Assembly (NCBI RefSeq): GCF_018336935.1
Contig: NZ_CP068771.1
Span: forward strand, 5,084,001-5,148,000
Source: Serratia plymuthica
GTDB taxonomy: Bacteria; Pseudomonadota; Gammaproteobacteria; Enterobacterales; Enterobacteriaceae
Length of the DNA: 64,000 nucleotides
Reading direction: 5' to 3'
Each line of letters opens with the position of its first letter. Position 1 is the stretch's first letter. Of the stretch, positions 52,284 to 61,908 are shown piece after piece. A program made the translations under genes and the position numbers. The notes under the pieces were generated by a model, which saw only the letters and a list, made by a program, of their open reading frames with translations, did no database searches and was not told the origin of the DNA.

Positions 52284-54127
52284 ACCTATTATATTTAACT
52301 ATTCTGCTACCGCTGATCGGGTTCCTGCTGTTGGCATTTTCCCGTGGCCGCTGGTCTGAAAACGTCTCGGCGACCGTCGGGGTAGGCTCTATCGGCCTGG
52401 CTGCGCTGGTGACGGTGCATGTGGCGATGGATTTCTTCGCCCAGAAAGCCACCGGCGTGCAGCTGTTTGAGCAAAGCCTGTGGAACTGGATGACCGTCGG
52501 CAACTTCAATATCGGCGTGACGCTGACGCTGGACGGCCTGTCGCTGACCATGCTGTCGGTGGTCACCGGCGTCGGTTTCTTCATCCACATGTTCGCTTCC
52601 TGGTACATGCGCGGTGAAGAGGGTTACTCGCGCTTCTTCGCTTACACCAACCTGTTTATCGCCAGCATGGTGATATTGGTACTGGCAGACAACCTGTTGC
52701 TGATGTACCTGGGCTGGGAAGGCGTGGGCCTGTGCAGCTACCTGTTGATCGGTTTCTACTACAAGGATCCGGCCAACGGCGCGGCGGCGATGAAAGCCTT
52801 TATCGTGACCCGCGTCGGCGACGTGTTCCTGGCGTTCGCGCTGTTCATTCTCTACAACGAGCTGGGCACGCTGAATATCCGTGAACTGATGATCCTGGCG
52901 CCGCAGAAGCTGGCCGTCGGCGATACCGCTATCACCTGGGCTACCCTGATGTTGCTGGGCGGCGCGGTCGGTAAATCGGCGCAGCTGCCGTTGCAGACTT
53001 GGCTGGCTGACGCAATGGCGGGCCCAACCCCGGTTTCAGCGCTGATCCATGCTGCGACCATGGTGACCGCCGGCGTCTACCTGATTGCCCGTACTCACGG
53101 TCTGTTCCTGATGGCGCCGGAAGTGCTGCATCTGGTGGGTATCGTCGGGGCTGTGACCCTGGTGCTGGCCGGCTTCGCCGCGCTGGTGCAGACCGACATC
53201 AAACGCGTGCTTGCCTACTCCACCATGAGCCAGATTGGCTACATGTTCCTGGCGTTGGGCGTGCAGGCATGGGATGCGGCGATCTTCCACCTGATGACCC
53301 ATGCGTTCTTCAAGGCGCTGCTGTTCCTGTCTTCCGGTTCGGTGATCCTGGCCTGCCATCACGAGCAGAACATCTTCAAGATGGGTGGCCTGCGCAAGAG
53401 CATTCCGCTGGTTTACGTCTGCTTCCTGGTGGGTGGCGCGGCGCTGTCGGCATTGCCGCTGATCACCGCAGGCTTCTTCAGTAAGGATGAGATCCTGGCG
53501 GGCGCGATGGCGAATGGCAACATCAACCTGATGATTGCCGGTCTGGTCGGTGCGTTCATGACCTCGCTGTATACCTTCCGTATGATTTTCATCGTGTTCC
53601 ATGGCGAAGAGAAAATCAAAGCGCATGCCGGTAAAGGCATCACTCACCACCTGCCGCTGTTGGTTCTGCTGGTGCTGTCCACCTTCGTTGGCGCGATGAT
53701 CGTTCCGCCATTGCAGGGCGTACTGCCGGATACCACTGAGCTGGCGCACGGCAGCGTGCTGCAGCTGGAAATTACCTCCGGCGTGGTGGCTATCGCCGGC
53801 ATCCTGCTGGCGGCAGCGCTGTGGCTGGGCAAACGCAGCCTGGTCACCCGCATCGCCAAAAGCGCGCCGGGGCGTTTCTTCTCGACCTGGTGGTTCCATG
53901 CCTGGGGCTTCGATTGGCTGTATGACAAAGTGTTCGTCAAGCCGTACCTGGGCATTGCGAAGCTGCTGCAGCGCGATCCGCTGGACTCGATGATGAACCT
54001 GCCGGCCATCTTCTCCCGCTGGGGGAACCGTGGTCTGACGGTGAGCGAGAACGGTCAGGTGCGTTGGTATATCGCGTCTATGGGTGTGGGTGCAGTGGTC
54101 GTATTGGCGCTGTTGATAATAATTTAA
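52280..54127 (+). CDS. nuoL: NADH-quinone oxidoreductase subunit L
   Basis: 615 residues, antiporter-like proton pump with about 16 helices, including the key Glu in [13 protein letters not shown] and Lys in [15 protein letters not shown]. The long lateral helix lies near the C-terminus. Confidence 0.97.
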   Translation: MNLLYLTILLPLIGFLLLAFSRGRWSENVSATVGVGSIGLAALVTVHVAMDFFAQKATGVQLFEQSLWNWMTVGNFNIGVTLTLDGLSLTMLSVVTGVGFFIHMFASWYMRGEEGYSRFFAYTNLFIASMVILVLADNLLLMYLGWEGVGLCSYLLIGFYYKDPANGAAAMKAFIVTRVGDVFLAFALFILYNELGTLNIRELMILAPQKLAVGDTAITWATLMLLGGAVGKSAQLPLQTWLADAMAGPTPVSALIHAATMVTAGVYLIARTHGLFLMAPEVLHLVGIVGAVTLVLAGFAALVQTDIKRVLAYSTMSQIGYMFLALGVQAWDAAIFHLMTHAFFKALLFLSSGSVILACHHEQNIFKMGGLRKSIPLVYVCFLVGGAALSALPLITAGFFSKDEILAGAMANGNINLMIAGLVGAFMTSLYTFRMIFIVFHGEEKIKAHAGKGITHHLPLLVLLVLSTFVGAMIVPPLQGVLPDTTELAHGSVLQLEITSGVVAIAGILLAAALWLGKRSLVTRIAKSAPGRFFSTWWFHAWGFDWLYDKVFVKPYLGIAKLLQRDPLDSMMNLPAIFSRWGNRGLTVSENGQVRWYIASMGVGAVVVLALLIII

Positions 54128-54167
54128 AGCATTTATCGGGCATAGCGCTGTGCTATGTACAATGTTT

Positions 54168-54294
54168 TATACCGTATGAATTTCGCGTTGTAGCTAGGCG
54201 GCAAGTGCGCGAATCCCCAGGAACTTACTCAGGTAAGTGACTGGGGTGAGCAAACGTAGCCAACAACGCTACAGCGTGAAAGACAACGGTAGAA
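54168..54294 (+). repeat. ERIC element inside the nuo operon
   Basis: TATACCGTATGAATTTCGCG, the core AATCCCCAGGAACTTACTCA and GTAAGTGACTGGGGTGAG, and an end AAAGACAACGGTAGAA make a 127-bp ERIC copy between nuoL and nuoM. It is therefore part of the operon's mRNA. Confidence 0.88.
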
Positions 54295-54312
54295 TAAGGG
54301 ACACAAAACGCC

Positions 54313-55842
54313 ATGCTATTACCTTGGCTAATTCTTATCCCCTTTATTGGCGGTCTGCTGTGCTGGCAGTTTGAGCGCTTCGGTACTAAGGTGCCGCGCT
54401 GGATTGCATTGATCGCAATGGGGCTGACATTGGCGCTTTCTCTGCAACTGTGGTTGCAGGGTGGCTATACATTGACGACGCCGAAAGGTATTCCGCAATG
54501 GCAGTCTGAATTCCTGCTGCCGTGGATCCCGCGCTTTGGCATTTCCATCCACCTGGCGCTGGACGGCCTTTCACTGCTGATGGTGGTGCTGACCGGCCTG
54601 CTGGGCGTGCTGGCGATCCTCTGTTCCTGGCGCGAGATCCAGAAATACCAGGGCTTCTTCCACCTGAACCTGCTGTGGATCCTGGGTGGGGTAATCGGCG
54701 TGTTCCTCGCCATCGACATGTTCCTGTTCTTCTTCTTCTGGGAAATGATGTTGGTGCCGATGTACTTCCTGATTGCGTTGTGGGGTCACAAGGCGTCGGA
54801 CGGTAAAACCCGTATCACCGCGGCCACCAAATTCTTCATCTATACCCAGGCCAGCGGTCTGGTGATGCTGATTGCGATTATGGGCCTGGTGTTCGTGCAC
54901 TACAATGCGACCGGCGTGTGGACCTTCGATTATGAAGATCTGCTGCAAACGCCAATGTCGCACAACGTGCAATATCTGCTGATGCTGGGCTTCTTCATCG
55001 CCTTCGCGGTGAAAATGCCGGTGGTGCCGCTGCACGGCTGGCTGCCTGATGCGCATAGCCAGGCGCCGACCGCAGGTTCCGTTGACCTGGCGGGGATCTT
55101 GCTGAAGACCGCGGCCTACGGCATGCTGCGTTTCAGTCTGCCGCTGTTCCCTGAAGCGTCACACGAGTTTGCGCCAATCGCCATGTGGTTGGGTGTGGTC
55201 GGTATCTTCTACGGTGCCTGGATGGCGTTCGCGCAGACTGACATCAAGCGTCTGATCGCTTACACCTCGGTATCGCACATGGGCTTCGTGCTGATCGCCA
55301 TCTACACCGGCAGCCAACTGGCTTACCAGGGCGCGGTGATTCAGATGATCGCGCACGGCCTGTCTGCGGCCGGCATGTTCATCATCTGCGGCCAGTTGTA
55401 CGAGCGTCTGCATACCCGTGACATGCGCGAGATGGGCGGCCTGTGGGGGCGTATCAAGTACATCCCTGCGCTGTCGCTGTTCTTCGCGGTAGCCACCTTG
55501 GGGATGCCGGGTACCGGTAACTTCGTCGGCGAATTCATGATCCTGTTCGGCAGCTTCCAGGTAGTGCCGGTGATCACCGTGATTTCTACCTTCGGTCTGG
55601 TGTTTGCATCGGTTTACTCGTTGATCATGATGCAGCGCGCCTACTACGGCAAAGCCAAATCCGAGCAACCGTTGCCGGGCATGACCGCGCGCGAACTGTT
55701 CATCATTCTGCTGTTGGTGGTGTTGCTGGTTCTGCTGGGGGTTTACCCGCAGCCGATTCTGGACACTTCTCATGCGGCGATGAGCAACGTGCAACACTGG
55801 TTTGGTTCGTCAGTTTCAGCAATTTCAACAACAAGGCCGTAA
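54313..55842 (+). CDS. nuoM: NADH-quinone oxidoreductase subunit M
   Basis: 509 residues, antiporter-like pump with 14 helices; key Glu in FWEMMLVPMYFL and Lys in VKMPVVPLHGWLPDAH and TDIKRLIAYTSVSHMG. It begins 185 bases after nuoL, a gap filled mainly by the ERIC copy. Confidence 0.97.
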   Translation: MLLPWLILIPFIGGLLCWQFERFGTKVPRWIALIAMGLTLALSLQLWLQGGYTLTTPKGIPQWQSEFLLPWIPRFGISIHLALDGLSLLMVVLTGLLGVLAILCSWREIQKYQGFFHLNLLWILGGVIGVFLAIDMFLFFFFWEMMLVPMYFLIALWGHKASDGKTRITAATKFFIYTQASGLVMLIAIMGLVFVHYNATGVWTFDYEDLLQTPMSHNVQYLLMLGFFIAFAVKMPVVPLHGWLPDAHSQAPTAGSVDLAGILLKTAAYGMLRFSLPLFPEASHEFAPIAMWLGVVGIFYGAWMAFAQTDIKRLIAYTSVSHMGFVLIAIYTGSQLAYQGAVIQMIAHGLSAAGMFIICGQLYERLHTRDMREMGGLWGRIKYIPALSLFFAVATLGMPGTGNFVGEFMILFGSFQVVPVITVISTFGLVFASVYSLIMMQRAYYGKAKSEQPLPGMTARELFIILLLVVLLVLLGVYPQPILDTSHAAMSNVQHWFGSSVSAISTTRP

Positions 55843-55848
55843 TTCGCC

Positions 55849-57306
55849 ATGACAATAACTCCTCAACAACTGATCGCACTGCTACCGCTGTTGATCGTCG
55901 GATTGACGGTGGTGGTTGTGATGCTAGGCATTGCGTGGCGACGCGACCACTTTATCAACGCCACACTGACCGTGATCGGTCTAAACCTGGCGCTGCTTTC
56001 GCTGTATTTTGTCGGCCAGGCAGGCCCAATGGACGTCACCCCGCTGTTGCGGGTTGACGGTTATTCGATGTTCTATACCGGGCTGGTGATACTGGCGAGT
56101 CTGGCGACCTGTACCTTCGCTTATCCATGGCTGGTGGGTTACCCGGACAACCGCGAAGAGTTCTACCTGCTGGTGCTGATTGCCGCGCTGGGTGGCATTG
56201 TGTTGGCGAGCGCCAATCACCTGGCGTCGCTGTTCATCGGTATTGAACTGATCTCGCTGCCGCTGTTCGGCCTGGTGGGCTATGCCTACCGCCAGAAGCG
56301 TCCGCTGGAAGCCGCTATCAAGTACATGCTGCTGTCCGCTGCGGCTTCGTCATTCCTGCTGTTCGGTATGGCGCTGCTGTATGCCGAGTCCGGCGATCTG
56401 TCGCTGGCCGGTCTGGGCAAGAGCCTGCACGAAAACATGATGCACCAGCCGCTGGTCCTGGCAGGTATGGGCATGATGATTGTGGGTCTGGGCTTCAAAC
56501 TGTCTCTGGTGCCGTTCCAGCTGTGGACGCCGGATGTGTATCAGGGGGCGCCTGCGCCGGTCTCTACCTTCCTGGCCACCGCCAGCAAGATTGCGATCTT
56601 CGCCGTCGTGATGCGTCTGTTCCTGTATGCGCCGGCCGCCGACAGCGAAGCGCTGCGTATGGTGCTGTCGATCATTGCCGTCTGTTCAATCCTGTTCGGC
56701 AACCTGATGGCGATCAGCCAGACCAACATCAAGCGTCTGCTGGGCTACTCGTCGATCGCCCACCTGGGTTATCTGCTGGTGGCGTTGATTGCGGTGCAAA
56801 CCCATCAACTGTCGCTGGAAACCGCTGGCGTTTACCTGGCCGGTTACCTGTTCAGCAGCCTGGGCGCGTTCGGCGTGGTCAGCCTGATGTCCAGCCCGTA
56901 CCGCGGCCCGGATGCCGATTCACTGTTCTCCTACCGTGGTCTGTTCTGGCATAAGCCGATTCTGTCTGCGGTCATGACGGTGATGATGCTGTCGCTGGCC
57001 GGTATCCCGATGACCCTGGGCTTTATCGGTAAGTTCTTCGTTATCGCGATGGGCGTCAGCGCTCACCTGTGGTGGCTGACCGGTGCTGTGGTACTCGGCA
57101 GCGCCATCGGTTTGTACTACTACCTGCGTGTGACCGTCAGCCTGTTCCTCAACGCGCCGGAAGCTCTGCAACGCGATACCCCGAACAACTGGGCGCTGAC
57201 CGCCGGCGGTGTGGTAGTACTGATTTCTGCCGCGCTGGTGCTGCTGTTGGGCGTCTACCCGCAGCCGCTGATTACGCTGGTGCAGATGGCACAACCGATG
57301 TTCTGA
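55849..57306 (+). CDS. nuoN: NADH-quinone oxidoreductase subunit N
   Basis: 485 residues, the third antiporter-like pump, same length as in E. coli. Lys residues in [18 protein letters not shown] and [16 protein letters not shown] form the proton path. Last gene of the operon. Confidence 0.97.
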   Translation: MTITPQQLIALLPLLIVGLTVVVVMLGIAWRRDHFINATLTVIGLNLALLSLYFVGQAGPMDVTPLLRVDGYSMFYTGLVILASLATCTFAYPWLVGYPDNREEFYLLVLIAALGGIVLASANHLASLFIGIELISLPLFGLVGYAYRQKRPLEAAIKYMLLSAAASSFLLFGMALLYAESGDLSLAGLGKSLHENMMHQPLVLAGMGMMIVGLGFKLSLVPFQLWTPDVYQGAPAPVSTFLATASKIAIFAVVMRLFLYAPAADSEALRMVLSIIAVCSILFGNLMAISQTNIKRLLGYSSIAHLGYLLVALIAVQTHQLSLETAGVYLAGYLFSSLGAFGVVSLMSSPYRGPDADSLFSYRGLFWHKPILSAVMTVMMLSLAGIPMTLGFIGKFFVIAMGVSAHLWWLTGAVVLGSAIGLYYYLRVTVSLFLNAPEALQRDTPNNWALTAGGVVVLISAALVLLLGVYPQPLITLVQMAQPMF

Positions 57307-57322
57307 TGGACATCAAGCAATA

Positions 57323-57349
57323 AAAAAGGTCGCTTCGGCGACCTTTTTT
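57323..57349 (+). terminator. terminator of the nuo operon
   Basis: AAAAAGGTCGC and GCGACCTTTTTT pair around TTCG, 17 bases after nuoN. Confidence 0.92.
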
Positions 57350-57367
57350 ATGGGGTGGGGGAACCGA

Positions 57368-57733
57368 TTAGAGCACCATCTGCGCTGAGCGACATTGGTA
57401 TAGCTCTGCCAGCTTTTCCCGGGTTTTTTTTTGCGGTTTAGAGTCGATAGCTTCCCATTGAGATACGGCGGATTGAGTGGTACCTAATCTTGTCGCCACA
57501 TCGTATTGCGAGAGGCCGCGGAAAACTCGCCATGCGGCTATCAGGCTGATGCCCTGATCCAACATGATAGAGACCACTTCGTGAGGAACTGTTTCATCAT
57601 CGTGCGCATCTATATGATAGGGAACAGACTTATAGCCATCTTGCCGGCCTACCAGCTTTTTATATTCATCGAGAGGCAATACCACATACAGGGGTCTACC
57701 TGATTCATCATGGATATATTGTAACTTCGCCAT
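57368..57733 (-). CDS. antitoxin with Phd-like N-terminus and XRE helix-turn-helix
   Basis: 121 residues. The N-terminal part (SGRPLYVVLPLDEYKKLVG) resembles the strand-helix opening of Phd/YefM-type antitoxins, and a C-terminal XRE domain (about 70-115, LSQYDVATRLGTTQSAVSQW) binds DNA. It follows the RelE-like toxin gene 39 bases downstream, so the pair is toxin-first like HigBA. A GAGG-type ribosome-binding site precedes ATG 57733. Confidence 0.8.
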   Translation of the reverse strand: MAKLQYIHDESGRPLYVVLPLDEYKKLVGRQDGYKSVPYHIDAHDDETVPHEVVSIMLDQGISLIAAWRVFRGLSQYDVATRLGTTQSAVSQWEAIDSKPQKKTREKLAELYQCRSAQMVL

Positions 57734-57772
57734 TTGGCATACCTCAGGTTATAAATTTCGGCTCAATGCGGC

Positions 57773-58033
57773 TCAGTAAGTTGTCGACGTTCTGCGTTTC
57801 ACTTGTTGGATCAGACAGACAACGGGTTCATCATCAGTCATCTCAAAAATAATGCGATAGTTGCCGACCCGCAGGCGGAATTGGCTATCAGCACCCTGCA
57901 ATTTTTTGATATCCAGTCTGACGGCAGGAAAAGCGCCTAATAGCCCAACCTTGTCTTTGATGGCTAAGCGATCCTGTGGAGGTAGCGTCATCAATTGCTT
58001 AAGTGCTCTGCGCGACCAATTAACCTTTGCCAT
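57773..58033 (-). CDS. RelE/ParE-family toxin
   Basis: 86 residues with the family fold: KVNWSRRALKQLMTLPPQDR (first helices), IKKLQGADSQFRLRVGNYRI (central strands, RxxNYRI signature) and the C-terminal strand VVCLIQQVKRRTSTTY. Such toxins cleave mRNA on ribosomes or poison gyrase; the sequence does not decide which. ATG 58033 has GAGGG at a suitable distance; ATG 58036 is adjacent. Confidence 0.85.
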   Translation of the reverse strand: MAKVNWSRRALKQLMTLPPQDRLAIKDKVGLLGAFPAVRLDIKKLQGADSQFRLRVGNYRIIFEMTDDEPVVCLIQQVKRRTSTTY

Positions 58034-58069
58034 CATTCCCTCGGCTATGGGAGCACGTCCTGTGCGTTA

Positions 58070-58095
58070 ATTAGATAATAAGATTTTTATCTAAT
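58070..58095. promoter_or_regulatory. palindromic operator of the toxin-antitoxin operon
   Basis: ATTAGATAA and TTATCTAAT are perfect 9-bp inverted arms 8 bases apart, 37 bases upstream of the toxin start. A TATTAT minus-10-like element on the minus strand lies within it. Autorepression by the antitoxin is the likely role. Confidence 0.65.
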
Positions 58096-58167
58096 CATGG
58101 CAATGTGTAGAAATGAAATCATAAGGAAGGGGGCGGGCAAGTCACCCTGACCCCTGAATGGGTGAGA

Positions 58168-59043
58168 TCAACCTGGGTTGTTTTTAAAAGAGGCTTCCAG
58201 CGCTTGTACGACGGCGCGCACCCGCGCTGCACGCTGCAGATCGGGGTGCAGCACCAGCCAGATATCCACCCAGTCCTTGTTTTCCGGGAAGATGCGCACC
58301 AGATCCGGATCCTTATCCGCCAGGAAGGAGGAGAGCAGGCCAATACCCAAACCGCTCCGCGTCGCCGAGCGCAGCAGCAACTGCGAGTTGCATTGCAGAA
58401 CGACGTTGGGATCGATCAGCGCCTCGCCACAGAAATCATTCCAGTGGCGGGGCACCAGTTCGCGCGGAAACATCAGCAAATCGTGGCCGCGCAGATGCTC
58501 GCCTTTGGTCGGCAGACCCTGTTTATCAAGATAGTCTTGCGTAGCGTACAACCCCATTTCGATGGTTGCCATGCGTTTGATAATCAGCTCATCGGAATCG
58601 GGCCGCGCGCCACGGATCGCCAGATCGGCGCCGCGATAAGAAATATCGGAGATATTAATCGCCGTCAGCAGCGTGACGGTGATTAATGGGTGCTGCTCCC
58701 GTAGATCCTTTAGCGCCGGAATGACAAAAGCCTCGGCCATGGTGTCGGTGGTGGCGATGCGCACGTTGCCGCACAGGCTGTCGTCGCCGCTGGTGGCTTT
58801 GCGGCCAATCGCCTGCACCGAGTTTTCCATATTCATGACATCCGCCAGCATTTCCTCACCCAGCGGGCTGAGGGAAAATGATTTCGGCGTGCGGATAAAC
58901 AGCTTTGACCCCAGGCTCTCTTCAAAAGCCGTAATGCGCCGGCCCACGGTGGCCTGGTCGACGTGTAGTTCATTGGCGGCTTTTCGTAAAGTGCCGCAGC
59001 GTGCTACTGCCAGGAAGAAACGTGCATCATCCCAATTCATCAT
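58168..59043 (-). CDS. LysR-family transcriptional regulator
   Basis: 291 residues. A LysR helix-turn-helix ([34 protein letters not shown]) is followed by an effector domain of the group with [13 protein letters not shown] and [16 protein letters not shown]. It is divergent from the ThDP enzyme at 59381 and so probably controls it. AAGGA precedes ATG 59043. Confidence 0.85.
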   Translation of the reverse strand: MMNWDDARFFLAVARCGTLRKAANELHVDQATVGRRITAFEESLGSKLFIRTPKSFSLSPLGEEMLADVMNMENSVQAIGRKATSGDDSLCGNVRIATTDTMAEAFVIPALKDLREQHPLITVTLLTAINISDISYRGADLAIRGARPDSDELIIKRMATIEMGLYATQDYLDKQGLPTKGEHLRGHDLLMFPRELVPRHWNDFCGEALIDPNVVLQCNSQLLLRSATRSGLGIGLLSSFLADKDPDLVRIFPENKDWVDIWLVLHPDLQRAARVRAVVQALEASFKNNPG

Positions 59044-59138
59044 GCCATTTCCTTTGTACAGGCTTATCGGTCTTATCCGTGCTCATTCTTGCGCAGCCGC
59101 TTTGGCTCTGGCTTTGGCTGCAAATGAAGCCCACGTAT

Positions 59139-59155
59139 CATAATTATTTATTATG
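59139..59155. promoter_or_regulatory. candidate LysR binding site in the divergent region
   Basis: CATAAT and ATTATG are perfect arms five bases apart and contain the T-N11-A pattern of LysR sites. It lies 96 bases upstream of the regulator gene and 226 upstream of the enzyme gene. The rest of the 337-base region is AT-rich without a clear gene. Confidence 0.5.
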
Positions 59156-59380
59156 TTTCAGGATATGAATAAATGCATCAACATGAAGCAGTTTTGCATC
59201 TTTATTTTTACTAAACAATCTTTATGCTTATCAACGTTTATGCTGTGATCTGGCGCACATTTTTGTATCGATGTTACCCAAAGGCGTAAGCAGATGCGCA
59301 TGAGAGCCTGTCTCTGTGGGCTAACCGCCTGGTGGGATTGACTCTGAATCAGGTTGGCTCACCACGACTGGACATGAAAA

Positions 59381-61210
59381 ATGGAGTCTCACGCAGAGAA
59401 GTTATACACCCCCGTAGCGCTGGCAACTGCGGACGGCATCAGGGTTATTGCAACGCCTGGCGCGAAAGCGGCAGATAAAAGTAACTCTGATGTGATTATC
59501 CAGGGTCTTGAAGCACGCGGCATTCAATACATATTCCTGGTACCCGGCAAGCTGGTGTACCCACTGATTAAATCTATTGAACATTCTGGCATTACCGGCA
59601 TCGTTGGTGCTCATGAGACCGCCTGCGGCTTTATGGCCGATGGCTACGCCCGCGCCAGCCGCAAGTTCGGCGTTTGCCTCGGCATCTCCGGCCCGGGCAC
59701 CATGAATTTCCTGCCGGCGATGGCTGCGGCGCAGGCCGATAAAATCCCGGTGCTGTATCTGGCCGGCGGCATCGCCACCTATCATGAAGCGCAGGGCGCT
59801 TTTCAGGACGGCAGCAACAGCGGCATCGATGAACTGACCATCGTCAAACCTCTACTTTCCGCCGCCATCGAAGTGAAAAACAATCTGACGTTGCAGCACG
59901 AGCTGCGGCGCAGTTTGTCTTGCCTGAACACCCAGCGCAAAGGCCGTGCGTATTTGAGCGTGCCGGTCGACATGCAAAAGAAAGCGGTGGCCGGCAATCA
60001 TGCTGAAGATCCGCAGCGCATGCCGCAGTGCCGCGAGGCGGCGATCGATCAGCAGGGGCTGGAGCTGGTGCTGAATGATTACCTGCTGCGCGGTTTGCGC
60101 GTTGCCTGTCTGGTGGGCAACCGCATGAATAACCCGCAGGACGCCGAACTGCTGCTGCGCCTGGCGGAGAAGTATCGTCTGCCGGTCGCCACCACGCTGT
60201 CCGGCAAGGGGGCGTTCCCCGAAGGTCACGAGTTGGCGCTTGGCCTGTATGGGTTCGCCGGCCACACCCGTGCGGTAGAAACCATCAACGGCGATGACGT
60301 GGACGTGTTGCTGGTGCTGGGGTGTGACCTTAGCCAGCGCGACAGCCTGAACTGGAACCCGCGGCTGCATGGCAGCAAAACGCTGGTGGTGATTGACGAA
60401 GATTTTGACAAGGTCAGCTCGCACTATCAGCCGGACATGCAGATTTTCTCCAGTCTGACCGGCGGATTGCAATACCTGCTGGATGCGGTTGGCGACGGCG
60501 ACACCCACCTGGTCGATATCAAGACGCTGCGGGATGGCTGGCTTGAACAGGTGCGACAACTGCCGCTTGAACAACAGCAGCCTGATTTGCAGGCGCGGCA
60601 GGCGGCGGGCGAATCCAACATGTATCCCGGCGATGTCATCAAACGCATCCGCAGCCGTATGGACGAAGACACCAACGTGGTGGTCGACTCCGGCGCGCAC
60701 CGTATCTTTATGGCCCACCACTGGCTGGCCAGCGGGCGGGGCGACTATCACACCTCAAGCTCCCTGGCGCCGATGGGGTGGGCGATATGCGCCGGCATTG
60801 GCATCAAGCTGGCTGCACCGCATCGTGACTGCGTCGTGGTCACTGGCGACGGCTGCATGCTGATGCACGGTATCGAGATCCAGACCGCCGCTCGCTACCA
60901 GGTTAAAATGACCTTTGTCGTGATGAACAACAGCGCCCACGGCGCCATGCATATCGACACGTTGCAGAACCGTGGCGTATCGGCCGATTACACGGCCCTG
61001 CCGAATCACGACTGGAAGGCTTTCGCCAACAGCCTGGGCGTCGCCTCTGCGAAGGCGGCGACGCTGGACGAACTGGATGAGGCGCTGGCCGCCGCGGCCG
61101 AGTACGATGGCCCGTTCCTGATCGAAGTGATAGTCGGAAATCATGTGGCGCCCAATCGATACTATGCCGAGAGCATCGTAGAATACGAACAGCGTATCAA
61201 AGGGTTGTAA
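59381..61210 (+). CDS. ThDP-dependent enzyme of the acetolactate synthase/pyruvate oxidase superfamily
   Basis: 609 residues with the three-domain layout: PYR domain (about 35-210) with the ThDP-activating Glu79 in GAHETACGFMADGYARA, a central domain (about 225-370, VACLVGNRMNNPQDAELLLRL split by gaps), and a PP domain (about 430-590) with the GDG motif (GDGCMLMHG) and the matching NN about 27 residues later. A 35-residue N-terminal extension precedes the fold. The stretch after NN (SAHGAMHIDT) is unlike that of acetolactate synthases I know, so the product may differ. Likely chemistry: decarboxylation of a 2-oxo acid and acyl transfer. Next to a LysR gene, a cupin and an exporter. Confidence 0.75.
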   Translation: MESHAEKLYTPVALATADGIRVIATPGAKAADKSNSDVIIQGLEARGIQYIFLVPGKLVYPLIKSIEHSGITGIVGAHETACGFMADGYARASRKFGVCLGISGPGTMNFLPAMAAAQADKIPVLYLAGGIATYHEAQGAFQDGSNSGIDELTIVKPLLSAAIEVKNNLTLQHELRRSLSCLNTQRKGRAYLSVPVDMQKKAVAGNHAEDPQRMPQCREAAIDQQGLELVLNDYLLRGLRVACLVGNRMNNPQDAELLLRLAEKYRLPVATTLSGKGAFPEGHELALGLYGFAGHTRAVETINGDDVDVLLVLGCDLSQRDSLNWNPRLHGSKTLVVIDEDFDKVSSHYQPDMQIFSSLTGGLQYLLDAVGDGDTHLVDIKTLRDGWLEQVRQLPLEQQQPDLQARQAAGESNMYPGDVIKRIRSRMDEDTNVVVDSGAHRIFMAHHWLASGRGDYHTSSSLAPMGWAICAGIGIKLAAPHRDCVVVTGDGCMLMHGIEIQTAARYQVKMTFVVMNNSAHGAMHIDTLQNRGVSADYTALPNHDWKAFANSLGVASAKAATLDELDEALAAAAEYDGPFLIEVIVGNHVAPNRYYAESIVEYEQRIKGL

Positions 61211-61296
61211 GGGGCGCGGTCTCTGGGGGCTGTCGTTAATTATCCTTTGTATCACGCCATTTCTGTTCTTATTCATAGAGTCATGGAGCGATAACA

Positions 61297-61722
61297 ATGT
61301 ATAAATTGATACTTCTGGCATTAACGATGGCATTTCAGGGTAACGCGCAGGCCGCTGAAGATCACGGCGAAGGGATCAGTAAGGAAACCCTGCTGAAAAC
61401 CGAAACCTCGTGGGAGGGCACGCCGTACGGGAAGTATCCGGCCGGCGCCCCCCAGATCACCATGTTGAAAGTGACGGTGGAGCCGAATAAGGTGCTTGCC
61501 TGGCATACCCACCCGTGCATCAGCGCGGTGTATATGACCGGCGGCAGCGTTTCTCTCACGGTAAAAAAAACCGGCGTGAAGCACACCTTTAAGCAAGGGG
61601 ATTCCTTTACCGACACGGTAGATATCGTGCATCAGGGCGTATCTGGCGATAAAGGGGCGGAGATGCTGGTGTTCTTCGCTTGTGCCGACAACCAACCACT
61701 GACGGTGAAAACCGCCGAATAA
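61297..61722 (+). CDS. secreted single-domain cupin
   Basis: 141 residues. A signal peptide (MYKLILLALTMAFQGNAQA-AED) sends it to the periplasm. The cupin motifs are AWHTHPCISAVYMTGGSVSL, with the His-x-His metal pair, and the second motif GDSFTDTVDIVHQG with the third His. It could bind a metal and a small molecule. It lies 86 bases after the ThDP enzyme gene and is probably in the same transcript. Catalytic role unproven. Confidence 0.78.
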   Translation: MYKLILLALTMAFQGNAQAAEDHGEGISKETLLKTETSWEGTPYGKYPAGAPQITMLKVTVEPNKVLAWHTHPCISAVYMTGGSVSLTVKKTGVKHTFKQGDSFTDTVDIVHQGVSGDKGAEMLVFFACADNQPLTVKTAE

Positions 61723-61726
61723 TAGT

Positions 61727-61876
61727 GTCTTTCAAGCTGCGGCGTTGTTGACTGCGCTGCCCGTAGGGGGCGAATATATTCGCCCCGTTTGCCACGGGGG
61801 CAGCATACGGAGACACTGGCCCAATCCGGGGCAGCCTGGCTGCAACTTGCCCCAACAGGGTATGAATTATTTTTTA
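61727..61876. repeat. ERIC-like variant with replaced core
   Basis: Left end TCTTTCAAGCTGCGG and right end CTGGCTGCAACTTGCC with GGGTATGAATTATTT resemble ERIC ends, but the middle is different and holds its own inverted repeats (GGGGCGAATA and ATTCGCCCC). It separates the cupin and EamA genes. Confidence 0.4.
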
Positions 61877-61908
61877 CAGCCCGTTTTGGGGTGTATTCCG
61901 AGGAAATC

